This document shows positions 19,527 to 29,765 of a DNA stretch of 64,000 nt, piece by piece (position 1 is the first letter of the stretch; each line of letters starts with the position of its first letter). The notes under the pieces were generated by a model. That model made no database searches, was not told the origin of the DNA, and was given only the letters and a program-made list of their open reading frames with translations. A program made the position numbers and the translations under genes. Origin of the DNA: Flavobacterium frigoris PS1 (GTDB lineage: Bacteria > Bacteroidota > Bacteroidia > Flavobacteriales > Flavobacteriaceae); the NCBI RefSeq assembly GCF_000252125.1, contig NZ_AHKF01000016.1:97209-161208 (forward strand), read 5' to 3'.

Positions 19527-21110
19527 TTAATTTGATCTAAATTCTGTTAATAGAAATCCGTTTGCAAGTGTTTTGAATTGGGTTATTTGGTTTTCTATCC
19601 AAGCTTCATCATGTCCGAGTTCTTTGGCAAGTAATTTTGCTACTTTATCTGAAACGGCTATCGCAGCACGAGCATCTAAGAACAAGAGGCGTACTCTTCT
19701 TGATAGCACGTCGTCAATTGTTCTTGCCATTTCATGTCTGATTGCCCAGGCAACTTCGGCCATGGTATAGTCGTAATCAGGGTGTAGCTTTTGTTTTAAT
19801 TCTGGCTCTTGTCTTTGTAACTCTAGTATTTTGGGAATATCGGTACCATATATATACAAATGGTTTTCACGATCAGCAGTATTTGTTTTGATATTTCCGT
19901 GAATGGATATGTGTTCTGTTTTGCATTGTCTTTTAGGGAGATGACGAACAGTTATTGCTTTGTCAATAATGTCTTCAGCAATTTTTCTATAAGTGGTCCA
20001 TTTACCTCCGGTTATCGTAATTAGCCCAGTTTCGGAAACAATTATTTTATGACTTCTGGATACTTCCTTAGTGCTTTTACCTTCTTTTTCGGGTGCTGCA
20101 AGTGGTCTTAGCCCTGCAAAAACAGATAATACATCAGCTCGTGTAGGTTTTTTTGCCAAGAATCTTTGAGCAGTTTCTAGAACAAAATCGATTTCTTTTT
20201 CAAGTGCAATTGGCTCTAAACTATGACTTTTAATTAAAGTGTCAGTTGTTCCAACAACAATTTTATCGTGCCACGGTACTGCAAATAAAACTCTTCCGTC
20301 ACTTGTTTTCGGAATCATAAGTGCATGGTCACTTGGTAGAAAAGACTTGTCAAAAACAAGATGGATTCCTTGACTTGGAACAATGTATTTTTTATAAACA
20401 GTGTCGTTTAGTTTCATTATGGAATTTGTAAAAACACCAGTTGCGTTTATGATAGCTTTTCCTTTTAAATCATATAAGTCTCCAGTTTCCTGGTTTTTAA
20501 CCTGAACACCGGTTACTTGGTTTTCGCTGTCTTTTAAAAGGTTAACAACCTTGGTGTAGTTTAAAAGGCAAGCGCCTTTCTCGACTGCAGTCTGAGCTAT
20601 ATTAATAGCTAAACGCGAATCGTCAAACTGTCCGTCCTGGTAGATAACGCCACTAACCAATCCTTTCTGCTCAATGGTAGGAAGTAGTTCGATTGTTTTT
20701 TTCTTTGTAATATATTTAGATTTGCCTAAACTTAATTTACCGGACAACATGTCGTAAATGGTAAGACCTATAGTGTAAAAATAACCACCCCACCAATTGT
20801 AGTTAGGTATGACGAAAGATTGGTTTTTAACAAGATGCCCAGCGTTTTGCGCCATTAAGCCCCTTTCTTTAAGAGCTTCTCTAACAAGGGATATGTCACC
20901 TTGCTCAAGGTAGCGTACCCCACCGTGAACTAATTTAGTACTTCTGCTCGAGGTTCCTTTTGCGAAATCTACTGCTTCAACTAAAATAGTTTTATACCCT
21001 CTGCTTGCTGCATCAAGTGCAGTACCAAGGCCGCTAGCTCCTCCACCAATGACAATTACGTCCCATTCTACAGTTTGTTTTAGTTTTGATAATTGTTCAG
21101 GTAGTTTCAT
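19527..21110 (-). CDS. glpD: Glycerol-3-phosphate dehydrogenase, FAD-dependent
   Basis: A 527-residue flavoprotein. Residues ~17-45 form the FAD site VIVIGGGASGLGTALDAASRGYKT (GxGxxG type); then KGTSSRSTKLVHGGVRYLEQ. It oxidises glycerol-3-phosphate to DHAP and passes electrons to quinones at the inner membrane. First gene of the glpD-glpK-glpF-porin operon, divergent from the DeoR regulator. Confidence 0.96.
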   Translation of the reverse strand: MKLPEQLSKLKQTVEWDVIVIGGGASGLGTALDAASRGYKTILVEAVDFAKGTSSRSTKLVHGGVRYLEQGDISLVREALKERGLMAQNAGHLVKNQSFVIPNYNWWGGYFYTIGLTIYDMLSGKLSLGKSKYITKKKTIELLPTIEQKGLVSGVIYQDGQFDDSRLAINIAQTAVEKGACLLNYTKVVNLLKDSENQVTGVQVKNQETGDLYDLKGKAIINATGVFTNSIMKLNDTVYKKYIVPSQGIHLVFDKSFLPSDHALMIPKTSDGRVLFAVPWHDKIVVGTTDTLIKSHSLEPIALEKEIDFVLETAQRFLAKKPTRADVLSVFAGLRPLAAPEKEGKSTKEVSRSHKIIVSETGLITITGGKWTTYRKIAEDIIDKAITVRHLPKRQCKTEHISIHGNIKTNTADRENHLYIYGTDIPKILELQRQEPELKQKLHPDYDYTMAEVAWAIRHEMARTIDDVLSRRVRLLFLDARAAIAVSDKVAKLLAKELGHDEAWIENQITQFKTLANGFLLTEFRSN

Positions 21111-21263
21111 TGTGTGTAGTATTTGATGGTTTAAAGCTTTGTTTACTTTCGAATAACAAACATAATGAAATTAAATGAAACTAAATAAAATAAAATGATA
21201 TTTATTTGTGTATTTTATTTTTGTATCTTTAAAAACAAGCAATACTAAATAATAGGAGACACT
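21111..21263. promoter_or_regulatory. Divergent glpD / glpR control region
   Basis: Between the divergent glpD and DeoR genes. A minus-strand -7 candidate TATGTTTG lies at 21157-21164 for glpD. A plus-strand candidate TATTTTTG lies at 21216-21223 for the regulator. The stretch 21163-21195 holds several AAATGAAA/AAATAAAA repeats that could be regulator half-sites. No clear -33 boxes. Confidence 0.4.
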
Positions 21264-22037
21264 ATGACCATAATCAATAGAAGACAAGAGGATATACTTA
21301 AAGAATTAAATCAAAAGGGATATGTGAATGTGGTTGATTTGTGTGAAACACATAATGTTTCAACCGTAACCATACGAAAGGACTTGAACTTTTTAGAGAA
21401 TGAAAAGCTTTTGCATCGTACGCATGGCGGGGCTAGTAAGCAGCCTATTTATGCGTTTGAAAGGGATATAAGTGATAAGGAATCATTACAGGTCGTACAG
21501 AAAAAGCAGATTGCACAAGAGGCATTGAAATATATAAGTAATAACGATTATATTATATTAGGTTCGGGTTCCAATATTCATTATTTGTCGCGAATTATTA
21601 AGGATTTTCAAAAATTAACAGTACTTACGCCGTCACTAAAGGTTTCGTTAGAGCTTTGTAAAGAGCCAAGTATTGATACAATTCAATTGGGCGGAGATAT
21701 TCGAAACAGTTCAACTTCGGCTGTGGGGCCTATAGCAGAGTCGATTTTAGGTCAATTTTCATGTAATAAGTTGTTTTTGGGAACAGACGGTATTCATTTA
21801 GAATTTGGATTAAGCACGTCAAATGCGTTGGAAGCGCATCTAAATAAGGCAATGATTGATGTTGCAGAGAAGGTAATCGTATTGGCCGATTCTACAAAAA
21901 TGAATATTAGAGGGTTTGGTAAAATATGTAATCTGAATAAAATTGATGTTTTGATTACTGATAGTGGTATCGATAATGAAACCAAAGCGAAACTAGAAGA
22001 GTTGGGTATTGATGTGGTTGTTGCTGGAAAAGGTTGA
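21264..22037 (+). CDS. glpR: DeoR/GlpR family transcriptional regulator
   Basis: A 257-residue repressor. The N-terminal HTH is RRQEDILKELNQKGYVNVVDLCETHNVSTVTIRKDLNFLE with the family tag THGGA. The C-terminal sugar-phosphate isomerase-like sensor carries LGTDGIH and ADSTKM. Divergent from glpD, so the obvious target is the glycerol operon, with glycerol-3-phosphate as the likely inducer. Symbol assigned by context. Confidence 0.88.
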   Translation: MTIINRRQEDILKELNQKGYVNVVDLCETHNVSTVTIRKDLNFLENEKLLHRTHGGASKQPIYAFERDISDKESLQVVQKKQIAQEALKYISNNDYIILGSGSNIHYLSRIIKDFQKLTVLTPSLKVSLELCKEPSIDTIQLGGDIRNSSTSAVGPIAESILGQFSCNKLFLGTDGIHLEFGLSTSNALEAHLNKAMIDVAEKVIVLADSTKMNIRGFGKICNLNKIDVLITDSGIDNETKAKLEELGIDVVVAGKG

Positions 22038-22185
22038 TTTTTATTCCTTAATATATAGGTGTAAGTTGAGAAGGAGTGTTTTTAATAGGTTTTGAGGAAT
22101 ACTGTTAGTTAAGGTTTTAGAGGCTTTTTTTTGGAGGAAAAATATTTTTAAAATTTTCGAAAGCCCAATATTTAAAAAAAACTTC

Positions 22186-22193
22186 TACTTTTG
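22186..22193 (+). promoter_or_regulatory. Candidate -7 box for topA
   Basis: TACTTTTG, matching TAnnTTTG, 18 nt before the ATG at 22212. It overlaps a TTG at 22191 that would otherwise serve as an earlier start, so it decides for the later ATG. Confidence 0.45.
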
Positions 22194-22211
22194 TCCGAGA
22201 AAAATAGAGCA

Positions 22212-24743
22212 ATGGCAAAGAATTTAGTTATAGTTGAGTCCCCTGCAAAGGCAAAAACAATCGAGAAATTTTTAGGGAGTGATTTTCAAGTAGAGTCAAG
22301 TTATGGGCATATTGCCGACTTGCCTTCCAAAGAAATAGGTGTAGATGTAGAGAATGGTTTTAAACCTAAATATGAAGTTTCATCAGATAAGAAAGCTTTG
22401 GTAACTAAATTGAAAGGTTTGGCAAAAAAAGCAGAAATGGTTTGGTTAGCAAGTGATGAGGATCGCGAGGGTGAGGCTATTTCTTGGCATTTATCAGAGG
22501 AACTAAAACTGGATAAAAGCAAAACCAAACGAATTGTTTTTCACGAAATTACAAAAACTGCTATTCTAAAAGCAATAGATAATCCACGTGAAATTGACTA
22601 TAATTTAGTAAACGCACAACAAGCAAGGCGAGTACTTGATAGGTTAGTGGGTTATGAATTGTCTCCTGTATTATGGAGAAAAATTAAAGGGGGTTTGTCC
22701 GCTGGACGTGTGCAGTCAGTTTCAGTTCGTTTGATTGTGGAGAGAGAACGCGAAATCCAGAATTTTAATGCTGTTGCAAGTTATTCTGTTGTGGCAGAAT
22801 TTACTAATGAAGCTGGAAAATCATTCAAAGCAAAAATCCCAAAAAATTTCAGTACTAAAAAAGAAGCTGAAGATTTCTTAAATAAAAATGTCGGTTCTAA
22901 TTATAAGGTTTCGGATTTAGAAACGAAACCAACCAAAAAATCACCAACAGGGCCATTTACGACTTCGACCTTGCAACAAGAAGCGGCGCGTAAATTGTAT
23001 TTGCCTGTTGGAATTACCATGCAATTGGCGCAACGTTTATACGAAGCGGGATTGATAACTTATATGAGAACGGATAGTGTTAATCTTTCTAAAGACGCTA
23101 TGGATGCTGCTCAGGCAGAAATCATTAAATCTTATGGAAAGGAATTCTCTAAACCGCGAACTTTTGTAAATAAAAGTAAAGGAGCACAGGAAGCTCACGA
23201 GGCTATTCGTCCTACTGATATGTCGCGTCATACGGTGAATATCGATAGAGACCAAGCTCGTTTGTACGATTTGATATGGAAAAGAACCTTGGCTTCGCAA
23301 ATGAGTGATGCACAATTAGAAAGAACAAATGTCAAAATTGAGGCTAATAATCACGGAGAGTTATTCACTGCTTCAGGTGAAGTGCTACTTTTTGAAGGTT
23401 TCTTGAAAGTGTATCTTGAAGGACATGATGACGATGAAGAAGAGCAGGAAGGAATGTTACCTGCTATGAAAGTCAACGAAAAATTACAAAACAATTACAT
23501 CACTGCTACCGAAAGGTATTCTAGACCTCCGGCACGCTATACTGAAGCTTCTTTAGTTAAGAAACTAGAAGAACTAGGAATTGGTCGTCCATCAACTTAT
23601 GCTCCAACGATTTCTACTATAATCAACAGAAACTATGTTGAGAAAGGAAATCTTGACGGACAAGAAAGAAAGTATACGCAATTGACTTTACAGTCTGGGA
23701 AACTGGATGAGAAGGAATTGAAAGAAAATACAGGTTCAGATAAAGGAAAATTAGTGCCAACGGATATCGGGACAATTGTAACTGATTTCTTGGTAAAGAA
23801 TTTCGGGAATATTTTAGATTATAATTTCACTGCAAAAGTGGAACAAGATTTTGATGAAATAGCCGAAGGGAATGTAGACTGGGCGGTAATGATGAAGGAG
23901 TTTTACGATAAATTTCACCCTACAGTGAAAGACGTAGAGGCAAATGCCGAAAGAGAAAGCGGAGAAAGGATTTTAGGGAAAGATCCTAAAACTGAAAAGC
24001 AGGTTTCCGTTCGTTTAGGGAAATTTGGTCCAATGGCTCAAATTGGTGAAGCGGATGATGAAGAGAAGAAATTTGCCAGTCTAATGGCCGATCAAAATAT
24101 TGGAACGATTACTTTGGAAGAGGCGCTAAACCTTTTCCTACTTCCAAAAGATTTAGGAGAATATAAAGGAGAAGAGGTTCAGGTTAGTAATGGCCGTTAT
24201 GGTCCTTATATTCGTCATGGAGCGGCTTTTGTTTCTTTGCCAAAAGGAGAGAATCCTTTGGATGTCGATTTTAAAAGAGCACAGGAGTTAATTGATGAGA
24301 AAGCTATTGCTGATGCTCCAATTACAGTATATAAAGGCGAAGGTGTTCAGAAAGGAACAGGTCGTTTTGGTCCTTTTATCAAATGGGATGGATTATTTAT
24401 CAATGTAAATAAGAAATATGATTTTGATAATTTATCGCAATCAGATATCGAAACATTGATTGAAGATAAATTGCAAAAGAACATTGATAAAGTTTTGCAC
24501 AACTGGACTGAGGAAGGGATTTTAGTCGAAAAAGCACGTTGGGGACGTTCTGTAATAACCAAGGGAAAAATTAAAATTGAATTGGGTAAAGATGTCGATG
24601 CGACAAAACTGACATTGGAAGAAGTGCAAGAAATGATTGCTAAGAAGACTCCTGTCAAGAAAACTGCCGCCAAAAAAGCACCAGCTAAAAAAGCAGTGAC
24701 TAAGAAAGCAGCAGTAAAAAAACCTGTAGCAAAAAAGAAATAA
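22212..24743 (+). CDS. topA: DNA topoisomerase I (type IA)
   Basis: An 843-residue enzyme that relaxes negative supercoils. It starts MAKNLVIVESPAKAKTIEKF; the TOPRIM metal motif is SDEDREGEA; the active-site Tyr is in LITYMRTDS; the Gly/Arg motif is GRPSTYAP. The C-terminal part holds repeated topo C-terminal domains (GRYGPYIRHG, GRFGPFIKW) and no zinc fingers, then a Lys/Ala-rich tail of ~30 residues. Start placed at the ATG, not the upstream TTG. Confidence 0.97.
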   Translation: MAKNLVIVESPAKAKTIEKFLGSDFQVESSYGHIADLPSKEIGVDVENGFKPKYEVSSDKKALVTKLKGLAKKAEMVWLASDEDREGEAISWHLSEELKLDKSKTKRIVFHEITKTAILKAIDNPREIDYNLVNAQQARRVLDRLVGYELSPVLWRKIKGGLSAGRVQSVSVRLIVEREREIQNFNAVASYSVVAEFTNEAGKSFKAKIPKNFSTKKEAEDFLNKNVGSNYKVSDLETKPTKKSPTGPFTTSTLQQEAARKLYLPVGITMQLAQRLYEAGLITYMRTDSVNLSKDAMDAAQAEIIKSYGKEFSKPRTFVNKSKGAQEAHEAIRPTDMSRHTVNIDRDQARLYDLIWKRTLASQMSDAQLERTNVKIEANNHGELFTASGEVLLFEGFLKVYLEGHDDDEEEQEGMLPAMKVNEKLQNNYITATERYSRPPARYTEASLVKKLEELGIGRPSTYAPTISTIINRNYVEKGNLDGQERKYTQLTLQSGKLDEKELKENTGSDKGKLVPTDIGTIVTDFLVKNFGNILDYNFTAKVEQDFDEIAEGNVDWAVMMKEFYDKFHPTVKDVEANAERESGERILGKDPKTEKQVSVRLGKFGPMAQIGEADDEEKKFASLMADQNIGTITLEEALNLFLLPKDLGEYKGEEVQVSNGRYGPYIRHGAAFVSLPKGENPLDVDFKRAQELIDEKAIADAPITVYKGEGVQKGTGRFGPFIKWDGLFINVNKKYDFDNLSQSDIETLIEDKLQKNIDKVLHNWTEEGILVEKARWGRSVITKGKIKIELGKDVDATKLTLEEVQEMIAKKTPVKKTAAKKAPAKKAVTKKAAVKKPVAKKK

Positions 24744-24744
24744 A

Positions 24745-25896
24745 ATGGAATTTGATTTTTTAAAACCCATTGATTCTGATATTTTAGAAGAGATAAAAAA
24801 GTTATCTTCTCAGCAGCTGGGAAGTAAAATCGTTTTTCATACGGATGAGCAATTCCCTGATTTAAATAAGATTAACATTGCTATTATTGGTGTTTTGGAA
24901 AACCGAGGAAATGACAAGACCACAACAGATGTTGATTTGTTAGCAATTCGTAAAGAGCTCTACAGCATGTTTCCAGGAAACTGGGATGCTTCTATCGCTG
25001 ATTTAGGAAATATTCTTGCAGGAAACTCTGCAGATGATTCTTATTTTGCCTTGCGCAAAGTCGTTTCGGATTTAATTAAGAAGAAAATTATTCCAATCGT
25101 TATTGGCGGTTCTCAAGATTTGACCTTTGCACTTTACAGAGCGTATGATGAATTGGAACAAATGGTAAATCTAGTTACTATAGACAGTAAGTTTGATTTT
25201 GGAAAAGAAAATGAGGGCGTTTCGGCTGCTTCATATCTGACAAAAATTATCATTGATGAACCAAATAATCTCTTTAATTATTGTAATATTGGGTATCAAA
25301 CCTATTATAACTCACAGGAGGAGATTGATTTAATTGAAAAATTATTTTTTGATGCCTATAGATTGGGGGAGATTTCTAATAATATAGCCTTGGCAGAACC
25401 AGTTTTTAGAGATGCAGACATAGTTAGTCTTGATTTGAATTCTATAAAGTCTTCAGATTCAGGCAATTTTGTTACATTTACTCCTAATGGCTTTAACGGG
25501 AAGGAGATTTGTTCATTAGCCAGATATGCTGGAATTAGCGATAAGGTATCTGTTTTCGGAATATTTAATCATAATGATTCGGTTCAAGAATCCATTTTGG
25601 TGGCGCAGATTATCTGGTATTTTATAGAAGGCTTTCATTACCGTTCAAATGAGTATCCTTTTGGAAGTAGAGAAAATTATATAAAATATATTGTACCTTT
25701 AGAAGAAGAGGTTTTGGTTTTCTATAAAAGTGACAAAACAGATCGATGGTGGATAGAGATACCATTTATTTCAAATGGGAGTAATAAATTGAAAAGGAAT
25801 ACGTTATTACCTTGTTCCTACGATGAATATTTAGGGGCATGTAATCAAGAATTACCCGAAAGATGGTGGAAAGCACAACGCAAAAACAGTATTTAG
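24745..25896 (+). CDS. Arginase/formimidoylglutamase-fold protein lacking key metal ligands
   Basis: A 383-residue ureohydrolase-fold protein starting 1 bp after topA, so co-transcribed. The usual motif GGDHS reads GGSQD; DAHxD reads DSKFD; SxDxDxxDP reads SLDLNSIKSSD. Both metal-binding histidines and one Asp are missing, so hydrolase activity with a binuclear Mn site is unlikely. It lies next to gldK, which suggests retention for another role. Automated annotation usually names it formimidoylglutamase. Confidence 0.8.
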   Translation: MEFDFLKPIDSDILEEIKKLSSQQLGSKIVFHTDEQFPDLNKINIAIIGVLENRGNDKTTTDVDLLAIRKELYSMFPGNWDASIADLGNILAGNSADDSYFALRKVVSDLIKKKIIPIVIGGSQDLTFALYRAYDELEQMVNLVTIDSKFDFGKENEGVSAASYLTKIIIDEPNNLFNYCNIGYQTYYNSQEEIDLIEKLFFDAYRLGEISNNIALAEPVFRDADIVSLDLNSIKSSDSGNFVTFTPNGFNGKEICSLARYAGISDKVSVFGIFNHNDSVQESILVAQIIWYFIEGFHYRSNEYPFGSRENYIKYIVPLEEEVLVFYKSDKTDRWWIEIPFISNGSNKLKRNTLLPCSYDEYLGACNQELPERWWKAQRKNSI

Positions 25897-26023
25897 GAGT
25901 TTAATTGCTTCGACTAAAATTTTTTTTTCAAAAAGAATGTTTAGTGTAAAATAATTGTTTTATTAAAAAATAATAAATAGGTTTACACACTTAAAAAATA
26001 ATGAAAATATAACCCGAATTTAT

Positions 26024-27436
26024 ATGAAGAAGTTCATTGCATTTATGGCGATTTTTACGCTATTAACCAGTTGCGGTAAATCTGGCGACAAAGGCGAATT
26101 GGTCGGTGTTAAGGGTGGGAAATGGCATCCTGAAAAACCATATGGTATGACTTTAGTTCCTGGTGGTGCATATATTATGGGTAAATCAGATAATGATGTA
26201 GCCAATATTCAAGATGCTCCTACAAAAACAGTAACTGTTCGTTCGTTTTACATGGATGAAACAGAAATAACCAATAGTGAATACCGTCAATTTGTGGAAT
26301 GGGTTAAGGATTCAACCATGAGAGTAAGATTAGCAATCCTTGCTGACCAGGAAGGTATAAAGGCTGGCGATGGAAAAGGTAAAGGTAAAAATTCCGGAAG
26401 TATAGGGGATTTTGCTTTCAACGATTCAGATCCTGAAAAAATGACTGCTTATGATAAGTACATGTATGATAACTATTATAGTATTGGTACAGATGACGAC
26501 CCTTATGCAGGAAGGAAATTAAATAGAAAAGTTAAGTTAATTAAAGATCCTAAATTGTATCCGGATGCCTATTACGTTGAGGTGATGGATTCGATGTATT
26601 TGCCATTGGAAGCCTCTTATAATGGCTTACGAACTATCGATGTAGATAAACTTAAATTTCGTTATTCTTGGATGGATATTCAGGCTGCGGCCAAAGCTAA
26701 AGTTGGCAAAAGAAAAGATTTTATAAAAACAGAAGAAGTAAAAGTATATCCAGATACAACAGTTTGGATTAAGGATTTTGCTTATTCGTATAATGAGCCT
26801 ATGCATAATGATTACTTCTGGCATAAGGCATATGGAGATTATCCCGTTGTAGGTGTAAAATGGACTCAGGCAAAAGCTTTTTGTGCTTGGAGAACATTGA
26901 ATAAAAATACTTTCATAAAATCAAGAAAGTCGGGGCGCGATCTAATAAACTCATTTAGATTGCCTACTGAGGCAGAATGGGAATATTCTGCAAGAGGTGG
27001 TTTAGAGTCAGGCACATACCCTTGGGGAGGACCTTACACTAAAAATGACAGAGGATGTTTCCTTGCTAATTTTAAACCAAACAGAGGAGATTACGCGGCT
27101 GATCAAGCGCTATATACTGTAGAGGCAAAATCGTATGAGCCTAACGGTTATAACTTATATAACATGGCTGGAAATGTTGCTGAATGGACAGATTCATCGT
27201 ATGACCCAAATGCGTATGAATATGTTTCTTCAATGAATCCAAATGTGTTGGATGCTTCCAATAAACGTAAAGTGGTACGTGGAGGATCCTGGAAAGATGT
27301 TTCTTATTTCTTACAAGTAAGTACTAGAGATTTTGAATATGCTGATTCTGCAAGAAGCTTTATCGGATTCAGAACAGTTCAGGATTATATGGGATTAGAA
27401 ACAACCGGAAACGGAAAAAAAGTTAAAACTAGATAA
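26024..27436 (+). CDS. gldK: Gliding motility / T9SS lipoprotein GldK
   Basis: A 470-residue lipoprotein: the signal ends LLTSCGKSG with Cys17 as the lipidated residue. The body has a formylglycine-generating-enzyme (sulfatase-modifying) fold: MTLVPGGAYIMG, RSFYMDETEITNSEYRQF, FRLPTEAEWEYSARGG, WPFG-like NMAGNVAEWTDSSYDP. GldK forms the periplasmic ring of the type IX machine with GldN under the outer membrane. It is followed by gldL 37 bp later. Confidence 0.97.
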   Translation: MKKFIAFMAIFTLLTSCGKSGDKGELVGVKGGKWHPEKPYGMTLVPGGAYIMGKSDNDVANIQDAPTKTVTVRSFYMDETEITNSEYRQFVEWVKDSTMRVRLAILADQEGIKAGDGKGKGKNSGSIGDFAFNDSDPEKMTAYDKYMYDNYYSIGTDDDPYAGRKLNRKVKLIKDPKLYPDAYYVEVMDSMYLPLEASYNGLRTIDVDKLKFRYSWMDIQAAAKAKVGKRKDFIKTEEVKVYPDTTVWIKDFAYSYNEPMHNDYFWHKAYGDYPVVGVKWTQAKAFCAWRTLNKNTFIKSRKSGRDLINSFRLPTEAEWEYSARGGLESGTYPWGGPYTKNDRGCFLANFKPNRGDYAADQALYTVEAKSYEPNGYNLYNMAGNVAEWTDSSYDPNAYEYVSSMNPNVLDASNKRKVVRGGSWKDVSYFLQVSTRDFEYADSARSFIGFRTVQDYMGLETTGNGKKVKTR

Positions 27437-27473
27437 AAAAACCAAAACCTACTAAAATTAAAATCTAAAAATT

Positions 27474-28124
27474 ATGGCATTATTAAGTAAAAAAGCAATG
27501 AATTTCTCTTATGGAATGGGTGCTGCAGTTGTAATCATTGGAGCGTTATTCAAAATAACCCACATTGAATTCGGAGTTATTACCGGTAACTTGATGTTAA
27601 CGATTGGTTTGGTGGTTGAAGCTGCGATTTTTGCGCTTTCCGCTTTTGAAGACGTAGATAATGAATTAGATTGGACTTTGGTTTATCCAGAATTGGCTAA
27701 TGGGAAAGCTGCGGGTGTAAGAAAACCAAAAGCAGAATCACCTTCAGAGGCACAAGGATTATTGTCTCAAAAACTAGATGCCATGTTGAAAGATGCTAAA
27801 ATTGACGGGGAATTAATGTCAAGTTTAGGAAATAGTATAAAAAATTTCGAATCAGCTGCAAAAAGTATTGCACCAACTGCTGAATCGATGGCTTCTACAA
27901 AAAAATACAGTGAAGAATTAACGATGGCTGCCGCGCAAATGGAGTCTTTAAATAGCTTGTACAAAATTCAATTACAAAGTGCTTCAAGAAGTGCTCAAAT
28001 AAATGAAGAGGTTCTAGAGAATAATATGAAGTTAAAGGAGCAAATGCATTCATTAACTACAAATTTATCATCATTGAACAATGTATATGGTGGAATGCTT
28101 TCAGCAATGAGTAATAAAGGATAA
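27474..28124 (+). CDS. gldL: Gliding motility / T9SS motor protein GldL
   Basis: A 216-residue inner-membrane protein with two helices (residues ~13-30 and ~36-58) and a long cytoplasmic tail. Glu49 in the second helix (GLVVEAAIF) matches the known proton-path glutamate of the GldL-GldM motor. The tail is Ser/Met/Leu-rich and coiled-coil-like. It powers secretion and gliding with GldM. Confidence 0.97.
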   Translation: MALLSKKAMNFSYGMGAAVVIIGALFKITHIEFGVITGNLMLTIGLVVEAAIFALSAFEDVDNELDWTLVYPELANGKAAGVRKPKAESPSEAQGLLSQKLDAMLKDAKIDGELMSSLGNSIKNFESAAKSIAPTAESMASTKKYSEELTMAAAQMESLNSLYKIQLQSASRSAQINEEVLENNMKLKEQMHSLTTNLSSLNNVYGGMLSAMSNKG

Positions 28125-28170
28125 TTAGTTTCGTACTATATAAAAAATAACTAACTAATTATTAGAAAAT

Positions 28171-29718
28171 ATGGCAGGAGGAAAACTTACCCCAAGGCAG
28201 AAGATGATAAATCTGATGTATCTGATTTTTATCGCGATGTTAGCATTAAATATGTCTAAAGAAGTATTATCTGCTTTTGGAATTTTAAATGTAAAAATTG
28301 TTGAATCAAATGTAATCACAGACCAAAGAAATGAAAGTTCATTTGCTCAATTAGCGCAAAAAGCGGTTGACCAACCAGGACAATTTGGTGACAAAAAAGC
28401 TAAAGTTGAAAAAATAAGAGTTTTATCTAAAGAATTTAATGATTATTTAGAGAATATTAAGACATCTGTAACCAAAGATTTCGAGAGAGATGCTAAAGGT
28501 AATTTGCCTTATGAGGAAATGGATAAAGGCGATTTAATTGATAGAATGTTTTTTACTGGTGATAAAGTTTCAAAAGCTGGTGAAGAATTTTTAAATAAAA
28601 TCAACAATTATTCCGCTCAAATTAAGCAAATTGGAGGTAGTTCTATTGCGGAATCTGAAATGAAAAAAATTGAAGCAAGATTTGCGACAAAACCAGTTTA
28701 TTCTGAAAAAGCAGGTGCTAATCTAGATTGGATTGATTACCATTACAAAGGCTTCCCTTTGATTGCTACGATTACAAATTTGTCTCAGTTACAGGCAGAT
28801 ATCAAGGCAACGGAAAGTGATATTATGAGTGGAATGTTTCAAAGTGATTTAGTTGCGGCAGCTTCTCTAACGGCGTACCAACCTATTGTTGTTCTTGATA
28901 AATCAGTATTCTTTCAAGGTGAAGCAGTTTCAGGAAAGATTATATTAGGAAAATTTGATCCGTCATTAAAGGCGAAGTCTGTAATTATTAATGGTTCGAA
29001 TATACAGGCTATGGCAGGTCAAGCCAAGTTCTCATTTGGAGCAGGAAATATTGGTGATCATCCAATTACTGGTTCTTTTAATTTTGATGAAGGTGGTAAA
29101 GTGGTTAGTTTGCCTATAAATGATAAATATGTTGTTGTTGCCAGACCAAAATCTGCAACAATATCAGCTGATAAGATGAACGTTGTTTATAGAGGGGTCG
29201 TTAATCCTATGACAATTTCATTTGCAGGAATTAATGCTGATAAAATATCGGCTTCTGCGCCAGGATTAAGTTCTGCTGGTGGTGGTAAATTTAAAATGAG
29301 TCCAACTTCGGGGAATGAAGTAGTGATTAATGTAACAGGTACATTACCTGATGGTTCTAAAGTGTCTGATAAAAAGACATTTAGAATTAAAGGTATTCCT
29401 GGACCTACTGGTACAATTAGAGGAGAAACAGGTGTCGTTAAAGGACCTAAATCAAATCTTGAAATTGCTACAATAGGTGCTAAATTAGAAGATTTTGATT
29501 TTGAAGTTGGGTTGAATGTTGTTGGTTTTAATTTAAAAGTTACAGGACAGCCTACAGTGGTAGTTCAAGGTGATAAATTAAATGCGCAATGTAAATCAGT
29601 TCTTTCTAAAGCAGGAAGAGGAGATCAGGTAACGATCTCGGATATTAAAACGAAACTAGTTGGGGCAGGTAGTTATTTATTACCAAGAACGGCACCGGTT
29701 ATTTTTGAAATACAATAA
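28171..29718 (+). CDS. gldM: Gliding motility / T9SS motor protein GldM
   Basis: A 515-residue protein with one N-terminal helix (MINLMYLIFIAMLALNMSKEVL) and a large periplasmic part of successive domains, ending in the beta-rich region around GPTGTIRGETGVVKG. GldM transmits rotation from GldL to the GldK/GldN ring. Starts 46 bp after gldL. Confidence 0.97.
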   Translation: MAGGKLTPRQKMINLMYLIFIAMLALNMSKEVLSAFGILNVKIVESNVITDQRNESSFAQLAQKAVDQPGQFGDKKAKVEKIRVLSKEFNDYLENIKTSVTKDFERDAKGNLPYEEMDKGDLIDRMFFTGDKVSKAGEEFLNKINNYSAQIKQIGGSSIAESEMKKIEARFATKPVYSEKAGANLDWIDYHYKGFPLIATITNLSQLQADIKATESDIMSGMFQSDLVAAASLTAYQPIVVLDKSVFFQGEAVSGKIILGKFDPSLKAKSVIINGSNIQAMAGQAKFSFGAGNIGDHPITGSFNFDEGGKVVSLPINDKYVVVARPKSATISADKMNVVYRGVVNPMTISFAGINADKISASAPGLSSAGGGKFKMSPTSGNEVVINVTGTLPDGSKVSDKKTFRIKGIPGPTGTIRGETGVVKGPKSNLEIATIGAKLEDFDFEVGLNVVGFNLKVTGQPTVVVQGDKLNAQCKSVLSKAGRGDQVTISDIKTKLVGAGSYLLPRTAPVIFEIQ

Positions 29719-29765
29719 TTAACAAGTTACCCGCAAGGGTTTCTACATTATCTTATAATCATACC

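Noticed and set aside
24640..24740. Lys/Ala-rich stretch as a separate histone-like gene
   Set aside because: It is in frame with topA and without a start; such tails are common on Bacteroidota TopA.
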